64,000 bases of DNA from Actinacidiphila acididurans (GCF_016918855.1 NZ_JADKYB010000008.1:1-64000); one strand, 5' to 3'; positions 37,740 to 47,341 are shown, counted from the stretch's first letter. Notes: generated by a model from the sequence alone, not told the origin. Translations and numbers: made by a program.

Positions 37740-38647
37740 CCGAGGGCGGCTCCGCGATCGAGGGCGGCACTGCGGCGGACGGCGCCGCGGCGGCCCACGG
37801 TCGTACGCCTGCCGACGCACGTACGCCTGCGCAGGCTCGTACGGCGGCGGACGGCGGCGCTGTGAGCGACAGTGGTGCCGTGACCGACGCTGATGCGGCG
37901 ACCACGGACAGTGCCTCCGCCGAGCGCGCGGTGCCCGGCGAGGCCGCCGCGCCCGGGGGCAGCTCCGCCCCCGGCGCCCGGGTGACCGAGCGGCGCGGCG
38001 CCGCGCCCGCGGTGCCGACCGGACGCGGTGTCGCCTTCGGGCGCCGGACCGCGATAAGCCTGGTGCACAGCCTGTACCGGCCGCGGGTGCTGGGTGCCTG
38101 GAAGGTGCCCGCGCAGGGGCCGGTCATCCTCGCCGTGAACCACAGCCACAACGTGGACGGCCCGGTGCTGCTCGGCACCTCGCCGCGGCCGGTGCACTTC
38201 CTGGTGAAGAAAGAGGCGTTCATCGGCCCGCTCGACCCGTTCCTGCGCGCTATCGGCCAGATCCGGATCGACCGTACCGCCGCGGACCGCGCCGCGATCA
38301 CCGGGGCGCTCGGCGTCCTGGCCGCCGGGGGAGTGCTCGGCATCTTCCCCGAGGGCACCCGCGGCGAGGGCGACTTCGCCGAACTGCGCGGCGGCCTGGC
38401 CTACTTCGCGGTGCGTTCCGGCGCCCCGGTGGTGCCGGTCGCCGTCCTCGGCACCGCCCGCCGCGGCCGTGCAGTGCCCGCGCTGCCGCCGCTGCGCGCC
38501 CGGATCGACGTCGTCTTCGGCGAGCCGTTCACGGCCGGTGACGGCAGCGGGCGGCGCACCCGCAGCGTCATGGACGAGGCGACCGCCCGGATCCGCGAAC
38601 GGCTGAGCGCGCACCTGGCCGAGGCCCGGCAGGCCACTGGCCGCTGA
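37736..38647 (+). CDS. 1-acyl-glycerol-3-phosphate acyltransferase (PlsC family)
   Basis: 303 residues. A ~95-residue Ala/Asp/Gly-rich leader containing [19 protein letters not shown] repeats is followed by the PlsC domain. The HX4D motif reads NHSHNVDGP (near residue 138) and the substrate motif reads FPEGTRG (near 205). It acylates lysophosphatidate or a related glycerolipid at the membrane. GTG 37736 overlaps the cmk stop (GTGA). The leader is unusual for the family and probably disordered. Confidence 0.9.
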   Translation: MTEGGSAIEGGTAADGAAAAHGRTPADARTPAQARTAADGGAVSDSGAVTDADAATTDSASAERAVPGEAAAPGGSSAPGARVTERRGAAPAVPTGRGVAFGRRTAISLVHSLYRPRVLGAWKVPAQGPVILAVNHSHNVDGPVLLGTSPRPVHFLVKKEAFIGPLDPFLRAIGQIRIDRTAADRAAITGALGVLAAGGVLGIFPEGTRGEGDFAELRGGLAYFAVRSGAPVVPVAVLGTARRGRAVPALPPLRARIDVVFGEPFTAGDGSGRRTRSVMDEATARIRERLSAHLAEARQATGR

Positions 38648-38709
38648 ACCACCCGGCTGCCCCCACACTGGGTACCGGCAGCCCCCTGTCGACGTACGGA
38701 GAGAACCTC

Positions 38710-40155
38710 ATGGACCAGCACGACGAGCACGGCGATCTCGGCACGGCCGAATACGCCGAGTTCATGGAGATGGCCGCCGAGGAGGGCTTCGACCTCGACG
38801 AGGTGGCCGAGGACCTGGCGGAGGCCGGACACGGTCCGCTGCCGGTGCTCGCCGTCGTGGGCCGTCCCAATGTCGGCAAGTCGACCTTGGTGAACCGGAT
38901 CATCGGCCGCCGCGAGGCGGTGGTCGAGGACCGCCCCGGCGTCACCCGCGACCGGGTGGCGTACGAGGCCGACTGGAACGGCCGCCGCTTCAAGGTGGTG
39001 GACACCGGCGGCTGGGAGCAGGACGTGCTCGGCATCGACGCGTCCGTCGCCGCCCAGGCCGAGTTCGCCATCGAGGCCGCCGACGCCGTGGTGTTCGTGG
39101 TGGACGCCACCGTGGGCGCCACCGACACCGACGAGGCCGTGGTCAAGCTGCTGCGCCGGGCCGGCAAGCCGGTGGTGCTGGCCGCCAACAAAGTGGACGG
39201 CCCGTCCGGCGAGGCGGACGCGTACGCGCTGTGGAACCTCGGTCTCGGCGAGCCCTACCCGGTCTCCTCGCTGCACGGCCGCGGCACCGGCGACCTGCTG
39301 GACGCCATCATCGAGGTGCTGCCCGAGGCCCCGGCGGTCACCTTCGGCGACAGGGTCGGCGGCCCGCGCCGGATCGCGCTGATCGGCCGGCCGAATGTCG
39401 GCAAGTCGTCCCTGCTGAACCGGGTCGCCGGCGAGGACCGGGTGGTGGTCGACCCGACGGCCGGCACCACCCGCGACCCGGTGGACGAGCTGATCGAACT
39501 CGGCGGGATCACCTGGAAGTTCATCGACACCGCGGGCATCCGCCGCCGGGTCCACCTCACCGAGGGCGCCGACTACTACGCCTCGCTGCGTACGGCCGCG
39601 GCCCTGGAGAAGGCCGAGGTCGCGGTGGTGCTGATCGACGCCGGCGAGTCCCTGGCCGAGCAGGACACCCGGATCGTGTCGATGGCGGTCGACGCCGGCC
39701 GCGCGGTGGTGATCGCGTACAACAAGTGGGACATGCTGGACGAGGAGCGCCGCCACTACCTCGAGCGCGAGATCGAGCGGGACCTCGTGCAGGTGCAGTG
39801 GGCGCCGCGGGTGAACGTGTCGGCCCGCACCGGACGCCACATGGAGAAGCTGGTCCCGGCGATCCAGACCGCGCTGGCCGGCTGGGAGACCCGGGTGCCC
39901 ACCGGGCGGTTGAACGCCTTCCTCGGCGAACTGGTGGCCGCCCACCCACACCCGATCCGGGGCGGCAAGCAGCCGCGCATCCTGTTCGGCACCCAGGCCG
40001 GGACCAAGCCGCCGCGCTTCGTGCTCTTCGCCTCCGGCTTCCTGGAGGCGGGCTACCGGCGGTTCATCGAGCGGCGGCTGCGCGAGGAGTTCGGCTTCGA
40101 AGGGACGCCCATCCAGGTGTCGGTCCGGGTCCGGGAGAAGCGCCGCCGCAAGTAG
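38710..40155 (+). CDS. der: Ribosome-assembly GTPase Der (EngA)
   Basis: 481 residues. Two tandem GTPase domains each have a G1 loop (GRPNVGKST near residue 57 and GRPNVGKSS near 230), NKVD and NKWD G4 motifs, and DTGG/DTAG G3 motifs. A C-terminal KH-like domain ends in RVREKRRRK. An acidic N-terminal extension of ~45 residues is normal for actinobacteria. Der acts in 50S subunit maturation. ATG 38710 has GGAGAG upstream. Confidence 0.97.
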   Translation: MDQHDEHGDLGTAEYAEFMEMAAEEGFDLDEVAEDLAEAGHGPLPVLAVVGRPNVGKSTLVNRIIGRREAVVEDRPGVTRDRVAYEADWNGRRFKVVDTGGWEQDVLGIDASVAAQAEFAIEAADAVVFVVDATVGATDTDEAVVKLLRRAGKPVVLAANKVDGPSGEADAYALWNLGLGEPYPVSSLHGRGTGDLLDAIIEVLPEAPAVTFGDRVGGPRRIALIGRPNVGKSSLLNRVAGEDRVVVDPTAGTTRDPVDELIELGGITWKFIDTAGIRRRVHLTEGADYYASLRTAAALEKAEVAVVLIDAGESLAEQDTRIVSMAVDAGRAVVIAYNKWDMLDEERRHYLEREIERDLVQVQWAPRVNVSARTGRHMEKLVPAIQTALAGWETRVPTGRLNAFLGELVAAHPHPIRGGKQPRILFGTQAGTKPPRFVLFASGFLEAGYRRFIERRLREEFGFEGTPIQVSVRVREKRRRK

Positions 40156-40218
40156 CGCCCGTCCCCGCGGCAGGTCGGCGTGCCTGCCCGGGCGGTGGTG
40201 GCCCGTGCGACCCGGCGG

Positions 40219-40569
40219 TCAGTGCAGCCGGTTGTCGGGGCGGCCCGGTGGCAGCGCCGCCGGGCCGTTCGAGCGGTGCCGGCCCTCGCCGTCGAACGGC
40301 GTGTGCTGCGTGTGCCACGACGCGAAGGCGGTGAACTCCCACCCCTCCTCGCCGCTGCGGTCGCCGGGCAGGTTACGGAAGAGCCGGCGGTACTCCGCGT
40401 ACAGCGCGTCGTAGATCGGCGTGCCGCTGCCACCCGCTCGCGCGGGCTCCTGCGCGGAGCGCATCGGCGGGATGTAGCGCTGATAGGGAGACCGGGCAGA
40501 GGGGTCAAAGGTGTGCACGTAACTGCAAACGACACCAAGTGCGGCGGGATGCGGTCCGTACGGTCTCAT
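40219..40569 (-). CDS. Small conserved actinomycete protein of unknown function
   Basis: 116 residues from ATG 40569. The recognisable core is GTPIYDALYAEYRRLFRNLPGD followed by RSGEEGWEFTAFASW, a pattern I associate with short streptomycete proteins of no assigned role. The tail is His/Pro/Gly-rich. Neither ATG 40569 nor the in-frame ATG 40464 has a ribosome site. TACATC stands about 6 bases before the latter. GC at codon position 3 is lower upstream of 40464, so the shorter 81-residue form is possible. It converges with der. Confidence 0.65.
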   Translation of the reverse strand: MRPYGPHPAALGVVCSYVHTFDPSARSPYQRYIPPMRSAQEPARAGGSGTPIYDALYAEYRRLFRNLPGDRSGEEGWEFTAFASWHTQHTPFDGEGRHRSNGPAALPPGRPDNRLH

Positions 40570-40778
40570 TCAGATCTTTGACCCCGGCGCAGGCCGGTGC
40601 GTGGAAGCATCGGTCGGGCGCGGACGTGCCAGAGGGCGCGTACGCCGCCACGTACGCGCCCCCTGGAGCCACGCCCCCGGACCGTCCGACTCGGACCGCC
40701 GACCCGGACCTCTGTTCCGGGCCCTGCCGTGAACCGCCGCCGGGCCGGTCCTGCCTCGTGGCCGGTCCGGCCGCCCGG

Positions 40779-41651
40779 TCAGGTCCCGGCCAGCGGCATG
40801 GTCGCCGCCACCAGCAGGCCCCGGGAACTCGCGCGGATCAGCGCGTCCCGCATCAGGTCCTCGCGCGGCTGGCGGCCGATGGAGCCGGCCGGGCCGGCGT
40901 ACACGTACACCTCGTTGCCGCGCGCTGCCGCCGCCCGCCAGCCGTCGCTCACCTGGAGCGGCTGGTGCGCCTGCCACCAGGCGACCGGCTGCATCCCGCC
41001 GTCGCCGGGCTGGAGCACCGCGTGCAGCTTTCCCATCGCCAGCAGCACCGACCAGCCGTGCAGCGGCGACGGCCGCCGGTCCAGGTCGAGCTGCGGCATG
41101 AAGCCCTGCTCGATCAGCAGCGGCAGGAAGTCGTCGCCGCTCCCGCTGGTGCCCACCCGGGCGATCGGGCCGGTCGGCTCCACCACCAGCGCCGGGTGCA
41201 CCTGCTGCTCCACCAGGATCAGCCCGCACGTGATGCCCAGCACCGCCTGGCGCGGCGTCGGGTCCAGCCCGGCCCCCTGACCCGGCTGCGATCCGCCCGG
41301 GTACGGGCCGCCCGGATCACCCGCGACGTTCACTCCGTACGGATCGTACGCACGCCCCTGCTGCCCGGCCTCGGCACCGATCGAGATGCTGCGCACCGCT
41401 CCCTGCAACTGCTCCTCGGAGACCGGCACCACCTGGGAGGGGATGCAGGTGGCGTGCGCGAAGGCCAGCACCGCGGTCTCGCCGCCCACGAACAGCACCG
41501 TGCTGGTCCGCTCCTGCCCGGTGTCGCCGGGAGTGCGGCACGACGTGCAGTCGTACGTCCCCGGCGCGTTCTCGCCGTTGAGGAGGCGCGCGGTCTCCTC
41601 GTCGCCGATCTCGGCTCGTACCTCGTCACTCACGTCGAGCATGGGCGCCAC
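40779..41651 (-). CDS. Conserved hypothetical protein, CxxC-containing
   Basis: 290 residues. GTG 41651 is preferred because AAGGAGA lies 6 bases upstream; the N terminus then reads VAPMLDVSDEVRAEIGDEETARLL. A possible metal site, YDCTSCRTPGD, lies near residue 37. The middle is Gly/Pro-rich (GDPGGPYPGGSQPGQG) and the rest is an alpha/beta region with LILVEQQVHPALVVEP and VYVYAGPAGSI. No enzyme motif is recognised. It lies downstream of der in streptomycetes as I recall, and its role is unknown. Confidence 0.8.
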   Translation of the reverse strand: MAPMLDVSDEVRAEIGDEETARLLNGENAPGTYDCTSCRTPGDTGQERTSTVLFVGGETAVLAFAHATCIPSQVVPVSEEQLQGAVRSISIGAEAGQQGRAYDPYGVNVAGDPGGPYPGGSQPGQGAGLDPTPRQAVLGITCGLILVEQQVHPALVVEPTGPIARVGTSGSGDDFLPLLIEQGFMPQLDLDRRPSPLHGWSVLLAMGKLHAVLQPGDGGMQPVAWWQAHQPLQVSDGWRAAAARGNEVYVYAGPAGSIGRQPREDLMRDALIRASSRGLLVAATMPLAGT

Positions 41652-41908
41652 GGGAGTCTCCTTGGAAATGCGATGGTGCGTCACGAATGCGTCACGAAGC
41701 CCGAATGCCGGGCCTGCCCCGGCGCACAGTGACAACGGGCCGTCCGCGGCGGGAGTCACGGTTTGTGTCGGAAACCGTTGGCGCGCCTCCCGGACCGCGC
41801 GGGCAGCGCAGTCGGGCCCGGCGGACGACCCGGCCGGGGATAGTCCACCAGGGTGGCACGCGGGACGCGGGTGGACGTGTCGCAAGGGATCAAGGGGGCG
41901 GGTGTGCT

Positions 41909-41920
41909 TAGCGTGGCCCG
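41909..41920 (+). promoter_or_regulatory. -10 element of a probable leaderless rpf mRNA
   Basis: TAGCGT at 41909-41914 is followed by 6 bases and then ATG 41921. No ribosome site is present. This spacing puts the transcription start at or next to the A of the start codon. Confidence 0.5.
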
Positions 41921-42589
41921 ATGATCGAACTGTCGAACAATCGTCACGCGGCCGCACGTGCCGCCACCGCCCTCGTCGCGCTGGGTGCCGCCACGCTGCT
42001 GCCGTTCTTCGCGCACCCCGCCCACGCGGCGGCGGCTCGACCGCGCGAAGCCGAGGCCCCTCCGCTCCATGCCGTCGGGGCGGCCGCTGCCGTCACGGCC
42101 CGCCCTGCGGGCACCCCCGGCCGCGACTCCTCCGCCGACCCTTCCGTGTGGGACGACCTCGCGATGTGCGAGAGCAGTGGCGACTGGCACATCAACACCG
42201 GAAACGGCTTCTACGGCGGGCTGCAGTTCTACCAGCCCACCTGGGAGCGGTTCGGCGGGCGGCAATACGCCCGGCGCGCGGATCTGGCGAGCCCCGGTGC
42301 CCAGATCACGATCGCCCGCAGCGTCCAGCGCGAGCAGGGCTGGGGCGCCTGGCCGTCCTGCGCCGACCGGCTCGGACTGAACGGCCGGGCGGCCGCCGCC
42401 GGGCAGAGCACGTACGGTGGGGCCGCCGTGCAGACCACGTACACCGTCCAGGCGGGGGAGAACCTGTCCTCCATCGCCGCCGACCACCACATCGACGGCG
42501 GCTGGGTCACGCTGTACCGGGCCAACAGGCGGACGGTCGGCGCCGACCCGGACACCCTGGGCATCGGTGCCGAACTGACCCTGCCCTGA
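41921..42589 (+). CDS. Secreted Rpf-type transglycosylase with LysM domain
   Basis: 222 residues. An N-terminal signal peptide (about 1-37, ending AHPAHAAAA) is followed by a resuscitation-promoting-factor domain: WDDLAMCESSGDWHINTG with the catalytic Glu in CESSG, then GGLQFYQPTWERFGG. The C-terminal LysM domain (TYTVQAGENLSSIAAD) binds peptidoglycan. Such enzymes cleave the glycan strands during spore germination and growth. The start appears leaderless. The ydaO-type c-di-AMP riboswitch known before some rpf genes is not evident here. Confidence 0.93.
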   Translation: MIELSNNRHAAARAATALVALGAATLLPFFAHPAHAAAARPREAEAPPLHAVGAAAAVTARPAGTPGRDSSADPSVWDDLAMCESSGDWHINTGNGFYGGLQFYQPTWERFGGRQYARRADLASPGAQITIARSVQREQGWGAWPSCADRLGLNGRAAAAGQSTYGGAAVQTTYTVQAGENLSSIAADHHIDGGWVTLYRANRRTVGADPDTLGIGAELTLP

Positions 42590-42633
42590 CCGTTCGCTGA
42601 ACCGCGCTTGACCGCACCCTTGCGTCCGCGTCC

Positions 42634-42682
42634 GTCCCCGCCCGTCCCCGCCCGTCCCCGCGTCCAGGGGATGGGCGGGGAC
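42634..42682 (+). terminator. Hairpin with tandem left arms after rpf
   Basis: The 10-mer GTCCCCGCCC is repeated in tandem at 42634 and 42644, with a partial third copy at 42654. GGGCGGGGAC at 42673-42682 can pair with either of the first two copies, giving alternative 10-bp stems. It probably ends the rpf mRNA. The repeat suggests slippage of the left arm. Confidence 0.65.
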
Positions 42683-42810
42683 GCTCCGTGACGGGAAGGC
42701 CCTTGCTAGGGTCGGCGGAAAGCCCGCCGCCCCACGGCACGGTGAACCGTCGGTGACGGCCCGGTGCCGGCCGGGGTCCGGCGGGGACCAGGCCGGGCAC
42801 GGGGACACGT

Positions 42811-44091
42811 ATGCGCATCGCCTTTCTGCTCCACACCGCCTACGGCATCGGCGGCACCATCCGCACCACCTTCAACCTGGCCGGGCAGCTCGCCGGCGAG
42901 CACGAGGTGGAGATCGTCTCGGTGCTCCGGGACCGCGACCGGCCGCAGTTCGAGCTGGACCCCCGGGTGCGCCTGCGGCCGCTGGCCGACCTGCGCAAGG
43001 ACAGCCCCGACAGAGTCCTGGCCGACCCGCGCCGCCGCCTGCCGTCCGCGGTCTTCCCGGTCGGCGACCGGCGCCACGGCGAGTACAGCGCCCTCACCGA
43101 CGAACTGATCGGCGCGTGCCTGGCCGGGCTCGACGCGGACGTGGTGGTCGGCACCCGGCCCGGGCTCAACGTCCATCTCGCCCGCCAGGCGCCGCGCCGC
43201 ATGGTCAGGGTGGCGCAGGAGCACCTGACGCTGGACACCCACTCCACCCGCCTGGTGCTCGAACTGCGCCGCCGCTACCCCGGCCTGGACGCGGTGACCA
43301 CCACCACCGAGGCCGACGCGGCCGTCTACCGCCGCCGCCTGCCCGGCCTGCGGGTGACCGCCGTCCCCAACAGCGTGCCGCCCGCCCGGGTCGCCCCTTC
43401 CGACTGCTCGGCCCCGGTCGTGGTCGCGGCCGGCCGGCTCGCCGAGGCCAAGCGGTACGACGACCTGATCCGCGCCTTCGCCAAGGTCGCCGCCGCCCGC
43501 CCGGACTGGTCGCTGCGGCTGTACGGCACCGGCCCCAAGCGCGCCGAACTCCAGACGCTGATCGGCGAACTCGGCGCCGGCGCACAGGTGACGCTGATGG
43601 GCCCGGCCGCCCCGCTGGAGCCCGAACTCGCCAAGGCGTCGGTCCTGGCCGTCACCTCCACCATGGAGTCCTTCGGGATGACCATCGTGGAAGGAATGCG
43701 GGTCGGCCTGCCGGTGGTGGCCACGGACTGCCCGCTGGGCCCGCGCGAAATCGTCCGGGACGGCGTCACCGGACTCCTTGTGCCGCCCCGCGACATCGAC
43801 GCCATTGCGGCGGCTTTGCTGTCGCTGGCCGAGGACGACGAGCGGCGGGCCGCCATGGGCCGCGCCGCCCTGGCCGCGTCCGAGCGATACGATCCGGCCG
43901 CGATCGCCGGGCGCCATGTCGCCCTGTTCGAGGACCTGCTGGCCGCCCGGAACCGCCCCGCGGCCCGGGCGCGGGCCGCGACCCGCGCCGGAATGAGCCG
44001 TGCAGGCGGCACCTTTCTGTCGGCCACGGATGTTCTGGGCGCCGCTGTCCGAAAAGCCCGGCGCCGTATTGCACCGGCCGGTCGGAGGTGA
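42811..44091 (+). CDS. Glycosyltransferase family 4
   Basis: 426 residues, GT-B fold. It opens MRIAFLLHTAYGIGGTIRT, a donor-fold start common in capsule- and teichoic-acid-type transferases. The second domain has VVAAGRLAEAKRYDDLI and the E-x7-E loop in STMESFGMTIVEGMRVGLP. A basic C-terminal tail (RKARRRIAPAGRR) could touch the membrane. The start codon has only a weak GGGGAC upstream. No polysaccharide cluster surrounds it, so the product is unknown. Confidence 0.88.
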   Translation: MRIAFLLHTAYGIGGTIRTTFNLAGQLAGEHEVEIVSVLRDRDRPQFELDPRVRLRPLADLRKDSPDRVLADPRRRLPSAVFPVGDRRHGEYSALTDELIGACLAGLDADVVVGTRPGLNVHLARQAPRRMVRVAQEHLTLDTHSTRLVLELRRRYPGLDAVTTTTEADAAVYRRRLPGLRVTAVPNSVPPARVAPSDCSAPVVVAAGRLAEAKRYDDLIRAFAKVAAARPDWSLRLYGTGPKRAELQTLIGELGAGAQVTLMGPAAPLEPELAKASVLAVTSTMESFGMTIVEGMRVGLPVVATDCPLGPREIVRDGVTGLLVPPRDIDAIAAALLSLAEDDERRAAMGRAALAASERYDPAAIAGRHVALFEDLLAARNRPAARARAATRAGMSRAGGTFLSATDVLGAAVRKARRRIAPAGRR

Positions 44092-44178
44092 CGGCGGGCA
44101 TTGCGCAGAAGATGTGCGGGAGTTGTGTGCACAGCAAATTCAGCGCGAGGCCGGTAATCGCCGGAATACCGTGGCTGC

Positions 44179-44400
44179 ATGGCATCGCACACCGACGTGC
44201 CGCCCGGCGGCAATCCGCATGACGACCTGAACGCGTACCTCGGCCTCACCCCTGAGCAGGCCGAGCGGCGGGCCCGCGAACACGGCTGGAGCACCGTCCG
44301 CAGCCTCCCACCGGACGCCGTGGTCACCATGGAGTACGTGGTGGGCCGGCTGAACTTCACGGTTTCCGGCGACTCCGTAACGCGCTGCTGGATGGGCTGA
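44179..44400 (+). CDS. Small I78-family-like peptidase inhibitor
   Basis: 73 residues. The core, LNAYLGLTPEQAERRAREHGW followed by GRLNFTVSGDSVTRCW, matches the I78 inhibitor fold. An Arg-Leu-Asn motif and a final V-x-x-x-x-G segment are typical. There is no signal peptide, so the target would be intracellular. The start appears leaderless: TACCGT lies 6 bases before ATG 44179 and there is no ribosome site. Confidence 0.78.
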   Translation: MASHTDVPPGGNPHDDLNAYLGLTPEQAERRAREHGWSTVRSLPPDAVVTMEYVVGRLNFTVSGDSVTRCWMG

Positions 44401-44436
44401 TCGCGGCGCCGTACGCAGCCCGTGCGGGGCGGGCCC

Positions 44437-44508
44437 TGGGCTCCGGATCAGGCCCTGAGCTCCGGACGGGTCCTGAGCTGCGGACGGGTCCTGAGCTGCG
44501 AACCGAGC
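44437..44508 (+). repeat. Imperfect 18-bp tandem repeats
   Basis: CTGAGCTGCGGACGGGTC-type units follow each other at 44437, 44455, 44473 and 44491 with a few changes per copy. They lie between two convergent genes. Confidence 0.7.
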
Positions 44509-44520
44509 CGGGAACGCCGA

Positions 44521-44552
44521 ACGGGTCCGGCCCCCTCGAGGACCGGACCCGT
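44521..44552. terminator. Terminator hairpin between convergent genes
   Basis: ACGGGTCCGG (44521-44530) pairs perfectly with CCGGACCCGT (44543-44552) across a 12-base loop. It can end transcription of the I78-like gene and of the opposing PAP2 gene. No U tract. Confidence 0.7.
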
Positions 44553-44630
44553 CACAGGGATGCGGGTTTCGCGGCATCGGGCCTGGTCGCGGCTCGCGGC
44601 TATGGAACGAGGGGCGGCGGCACCCTGCCC

Positions 44631-45668
44631 TCAGCCGGCGATGCCCCGGCCGCGGACCTGCTGGTGGACCAGCGGTGTCGGCCGGACCAGCCGGTCGACC
44701 GGCGGGCGGCGGCTGCCGACCGGGGTGATCGGGGTGCGCTCGTTGCGGCCGGTGGGCGGGCGGCTCGGCGCGTGCGGGCCGTTGGCCGTCGCGGCGGCGG
44801 TGCCGACCGCGCCCCGGGGGCCCGCGGCGACCGGCTCCAGGTCGCCGACCTGCGTACCGGAGGACCGCTTGCCGTCCTGCGGGCCGCGCTGCGGCACCAG
44901 TGCGGCCGCGCCCGCGGCCCGCGCACGGCGGCGCGCCCAGCGCTCGCGCAGCAGTCCCCAGCCGGCCGTGATGAGTTCCTCGGCGCGGGCCATCGCGGGC
45001 TCGAACCAGGGCAGGGCCAGCAGGATCAGCAACCCGGCCGCCCAGCCGAGCAGCACGTCGCTGACCCAGTGCGTACCGAGATAGACCGTGGTCGCGCCGA
45101 CCCCGAGGGCCAGCAGCGCGCTGATCACCGAGCCCAGCCGCCGGGCCCGCGGAGTGGTGGCCAGATACGCCAGCACCCCCCATGTCACCACCGCGTTGGC
45201 GGTGTGACCCGAAGGGAATATATCGCCGCCCGCGAACATCTCCGCCGAACCGACAGTCGTCGCGTAATGCGGCCCGAGTCGGCCGAGACCGTATTTCACC
45301 GCGCCCACCGTGCAGTTCAGCAGCAGCAGCGATGTCCCCAGCACCAGCAGCGGATGCAGTGTGCGATGACGCCATGCCCGCCAGCCCAGCCAGGCCAGCA
45401 CCAGCACCGCGGTCGGGCCGCGCTGACCGAGAACCACGAAATAGTCCAGAAATGCGTGGATCTGCGGCCACTGCTTGTACGGACGCCAGAGCATGACCTG
45501 CCAGTCGAGCGTCACCAGCTTGGAGGTGGTGACGACGCCCACGACGATGGCCACGTAGACCGCCAGGGTCAGGCCGAACAGCCAGATCCGGGTCCGGCTC
45601 ATCCGCGGCAGATCGCGGACGGGCGGGTGGCGCTCCGCCGTGCGGTGGAGACTCTCATCGGTACGCAC
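44631..45668 (-). CDS. PAP2-family membrane phosphatase
   Basis: 345 residues with about six membrane helices in residues 25-230. The phosphatase motifs are KYGLGRLGP, FPSGHTANA with the catalytic His, and YLGTHWVSDVLLGW. Family members remove phosphate from phosphatidate or undecaprenyl pyrophosphate outside the membrane; the substrate is not fixed by sequence. A ~100-residue basic/Pro-rich tail is cytoplasmic or disordered. GTG 45668 has TAGCGT 7 bases upstream on its strand and no ribosome site, so it is probably leaderless. Confidence 0.9.
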   Translation of the reverse strand: MRTDESLHRTAERHPPVRDLPRMSRTRIWLFGLTLAVYVAIVVGVVTTSKLVTLDWQVMLWRPYKQWPQIHAFLDYFVVLGQRGPTAVLVLAWLGWRAWRHRTLHPLLVLGTSLLLLNCTVGAVKYGLGRLGPHYATTVGSAEMFAGGDIFPSGHTANAVVTWGVLAYLATTPRARRLGSVISALLALGVGATTVYLGTHWVSDVLLGWAAGLLILLALPWFEPAMARAEELITAGWGLLRERWARRRARAAGAAALVPQRGPQDGKRSSGTQVGDLEPVAAGPRGAVGTAAATANGPHAPSRPPTGRNERTPITPVGSRRPPVDRLVRPTPLVHQQVRGRGIAG

Positions 45669-46047
45669 TCAAACGACGCTACAGCGTGTGATGGCATAGA
45701 TCGGCCGAACGGGCTGCTTTGTAATGACGATGTGATGTGGAGTGCGTCTCACCACCCCATTGGCGGCGGCCCTTTGGGGTGAATGCGGGAACAGATGGAG
45801 TTTATGTTCGGGCCCCGATAGCCGCTGCGCCGTGTTCTTATTTATCGCTTATTTCTTTGTCCTTTCCCTGATGTTTCCCCGCAGCCCACCCAGGCGTCGC
45901 TTCGGCGGCCGGGGCCCGCCGTGACCTGGGACACGTCGCGGCCGGCCGCCGGACGGGCGGCGCGGACTTCGTACATTCGGCGCGATCGCCGCAGGTACGG
46001 CTTGCCCCGGGTACGGCCCGCGTCCGGGGCGGCTGTACGGTCTGGTC
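45669..46047. other. Divergent intergenic region with AT-rich patch
   Basis: 379 bases between the PAP2 gene and the dehydrogenase. Both flanking starts have a -10 hexamer at 6-7 bases. A patch at 45835-45880 (TTCTTATTTATCGCTTATTTC and on) is far below the local GC content. A 60-codon frame (GTG 45742 to 45924) passes through it and encodes a hydrophobic stretch with a TTA codon at 45838-45840. It lacks a ribosome site and family similarity, so I do not call it a gene. Confidence 0.5.
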
Positions 46048-47241
46048 ATGTCCGCCGCCAAGGCCACCGTGCCCTTCGACCCGCGCGACCCGCTGGGCCT
46101 GGACGACCTGCTCGACCCGGAGGACCGCGCGGTCCGTGACACCGTGCGGACCTTCGCCGCCGAGCGGGTGCTGCCGTACGTCGCCGACTGGTACGAACGC
46201 GGCGAGCTGCCGGTGATCCGCGAACTCGCCCGCGAACTCGGCGCGATCGGGGCGCTGGGCATGTCGCTGACCGGCTACGGCTGCGCCGGCGCGAGCGCCG
46301 TCCAGTACGGCCTGGCCTGCCTGGAGCTGGAGGCCGCCGACTCCGGCATCCGCTCCCTGGTGTCCGTCCAGGGCTCGCTGGCGATGTACGCGATCCACCG
46401 CTACGGCTCGCCGGAGCAGAAGGAGCAGTGGCTGCCGCGGATGGCGGCCGGCGAGGTGATCGGCTGCTTCGGCCTGACCGAGCCCGACCACGGCTCCGAC
46501 CCGGCGGGCATGCGCACCCGCGCGGTGCGCGACGGCTCCGACTGGGTGCTGACCGGTCGCAAGATGTGGATCACCAACGGCTCGGTGGCCGGTGTCGCCG
46601 TGGTGTGGGCCCGCACCGAGGACGGCGTGCGCGGCTTCCTGGTCCCCGCGGACGCGCCGGGCTTCTCAGCGCCGGAGATCCGGCACAAGTGGAGCCTGCG
46701 CGCCTCGGTCACCAGCGAACTCGTCCTGGACGGGGTGCGGCTGCCCGCCGACGCGGCACTGCCCGGCGCCACCGGTCTGGGCGGTCCGCTGAGCTGCCTG
46801 AACCACGCGCGGTACGGGATCGTGTGGGGCGCCATGGGCGCGGCGCGGGCCAGCTTCGAGGCGGCGCTCGACTACGCGACGAGCCGGGAGCAGTTCGGCC
46901 GGCCGATCGGGGGCTTCCAGCTCACCCAGGCCAAACTCGCCGACATGGCGGTGGAACTGCACAAGGGGATCTTGCTCGCCCACCACCTCGGGCGCCGGAT
47001 GGACGCCGGGACGCTGCGGCCGGAACAGGTCAGCTTCGGCAAGCTCAACAACGTCAGGGAGGCGATCGGGATCTGCCGCACCGCGCGCACGATCCTCGGC
47101 GCCAACGGGATCTCCCTGGAGTACCCGGTGATGCGGCACGCGACCAACCTGGAGTCCGTGCTCACGTACGAGGGCACGGTGGAGATGCACCAGCTCGTGC
47201 TGGGCAAGGCGCTCACCGGACTCGACGCCTTCCGCGGCTGA
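46048..47241 (+). CDS. Glutaryl-CoA dehydrogenase-type acyl-CoA dehydrogenase
   Basis: A 397-residue FAD enzyme. It follows glutaryl-CoA dehydrogenase closely: GIRSLVSVQGSLAMYAI with the substrate Arg, GCFGLTEPDHGSDP, KWSLRASVTSELVLDGV, CLNHARYGIVWG, and the catalytic Glu in TYEGTVEMHQLVLGKALTG. It converts glutaryl-CoA to crotonyl-CoA and CO2 in lysine/tryptophan breakdown. The start is probably leaderless: TACGGT at 46036-46041 lies 6 bases before ATG. Confidence 0.92.
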   Translation: MSAAKATVPFDPRDPLGLDDLLDPEDRAVRDTVRTFAAERVLPYVADWYERGELPVIRELARELGAIGALGMSLTGYGCAGASAVQYGLACLELEAADSGIRSLVSVQGSLAMYAIHRYGSPEQKEQWLPRMAAGEVIGCFGLTEPDHGSDPAGMRTRAVRDGSDWVLTGRKMWITNGSVAGVAVVWARTEDGVRGFLVPADAPGFSAPEIRHKWSLRASVTSELVLDGVRLPADAALPGATGLGGPLSCLNHARYGIVWGAMGAARASFEAALDYATSREQFGRPIGGFQLTQAKLADMAVELHKGILLAHHLGRRMDAGTLRPEQVSFGKLNNVREAIGICRTARTILGANGISLEYPVMRHATNLESVLTYEGTVEMHQLVLGKALTGLDAFRG

Positions 47242-47341
47242 GGGCGCGCAGGGTCGTACCGGGGCTCGTACCGGCCGTGCGTCCGGACCCGGGCCGGGGC
47301 CCGAGCCGCCCGCGCGGGCGTGCGCCGGCGGGAGGCCCGGG

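Noticed and set aside
41652..41920. ydaO-type c-di-AMP riboswitch before rpf
   Set aside because: Conserved core sequences of that riboswitch are not recognisable, and the start appears leaderless.
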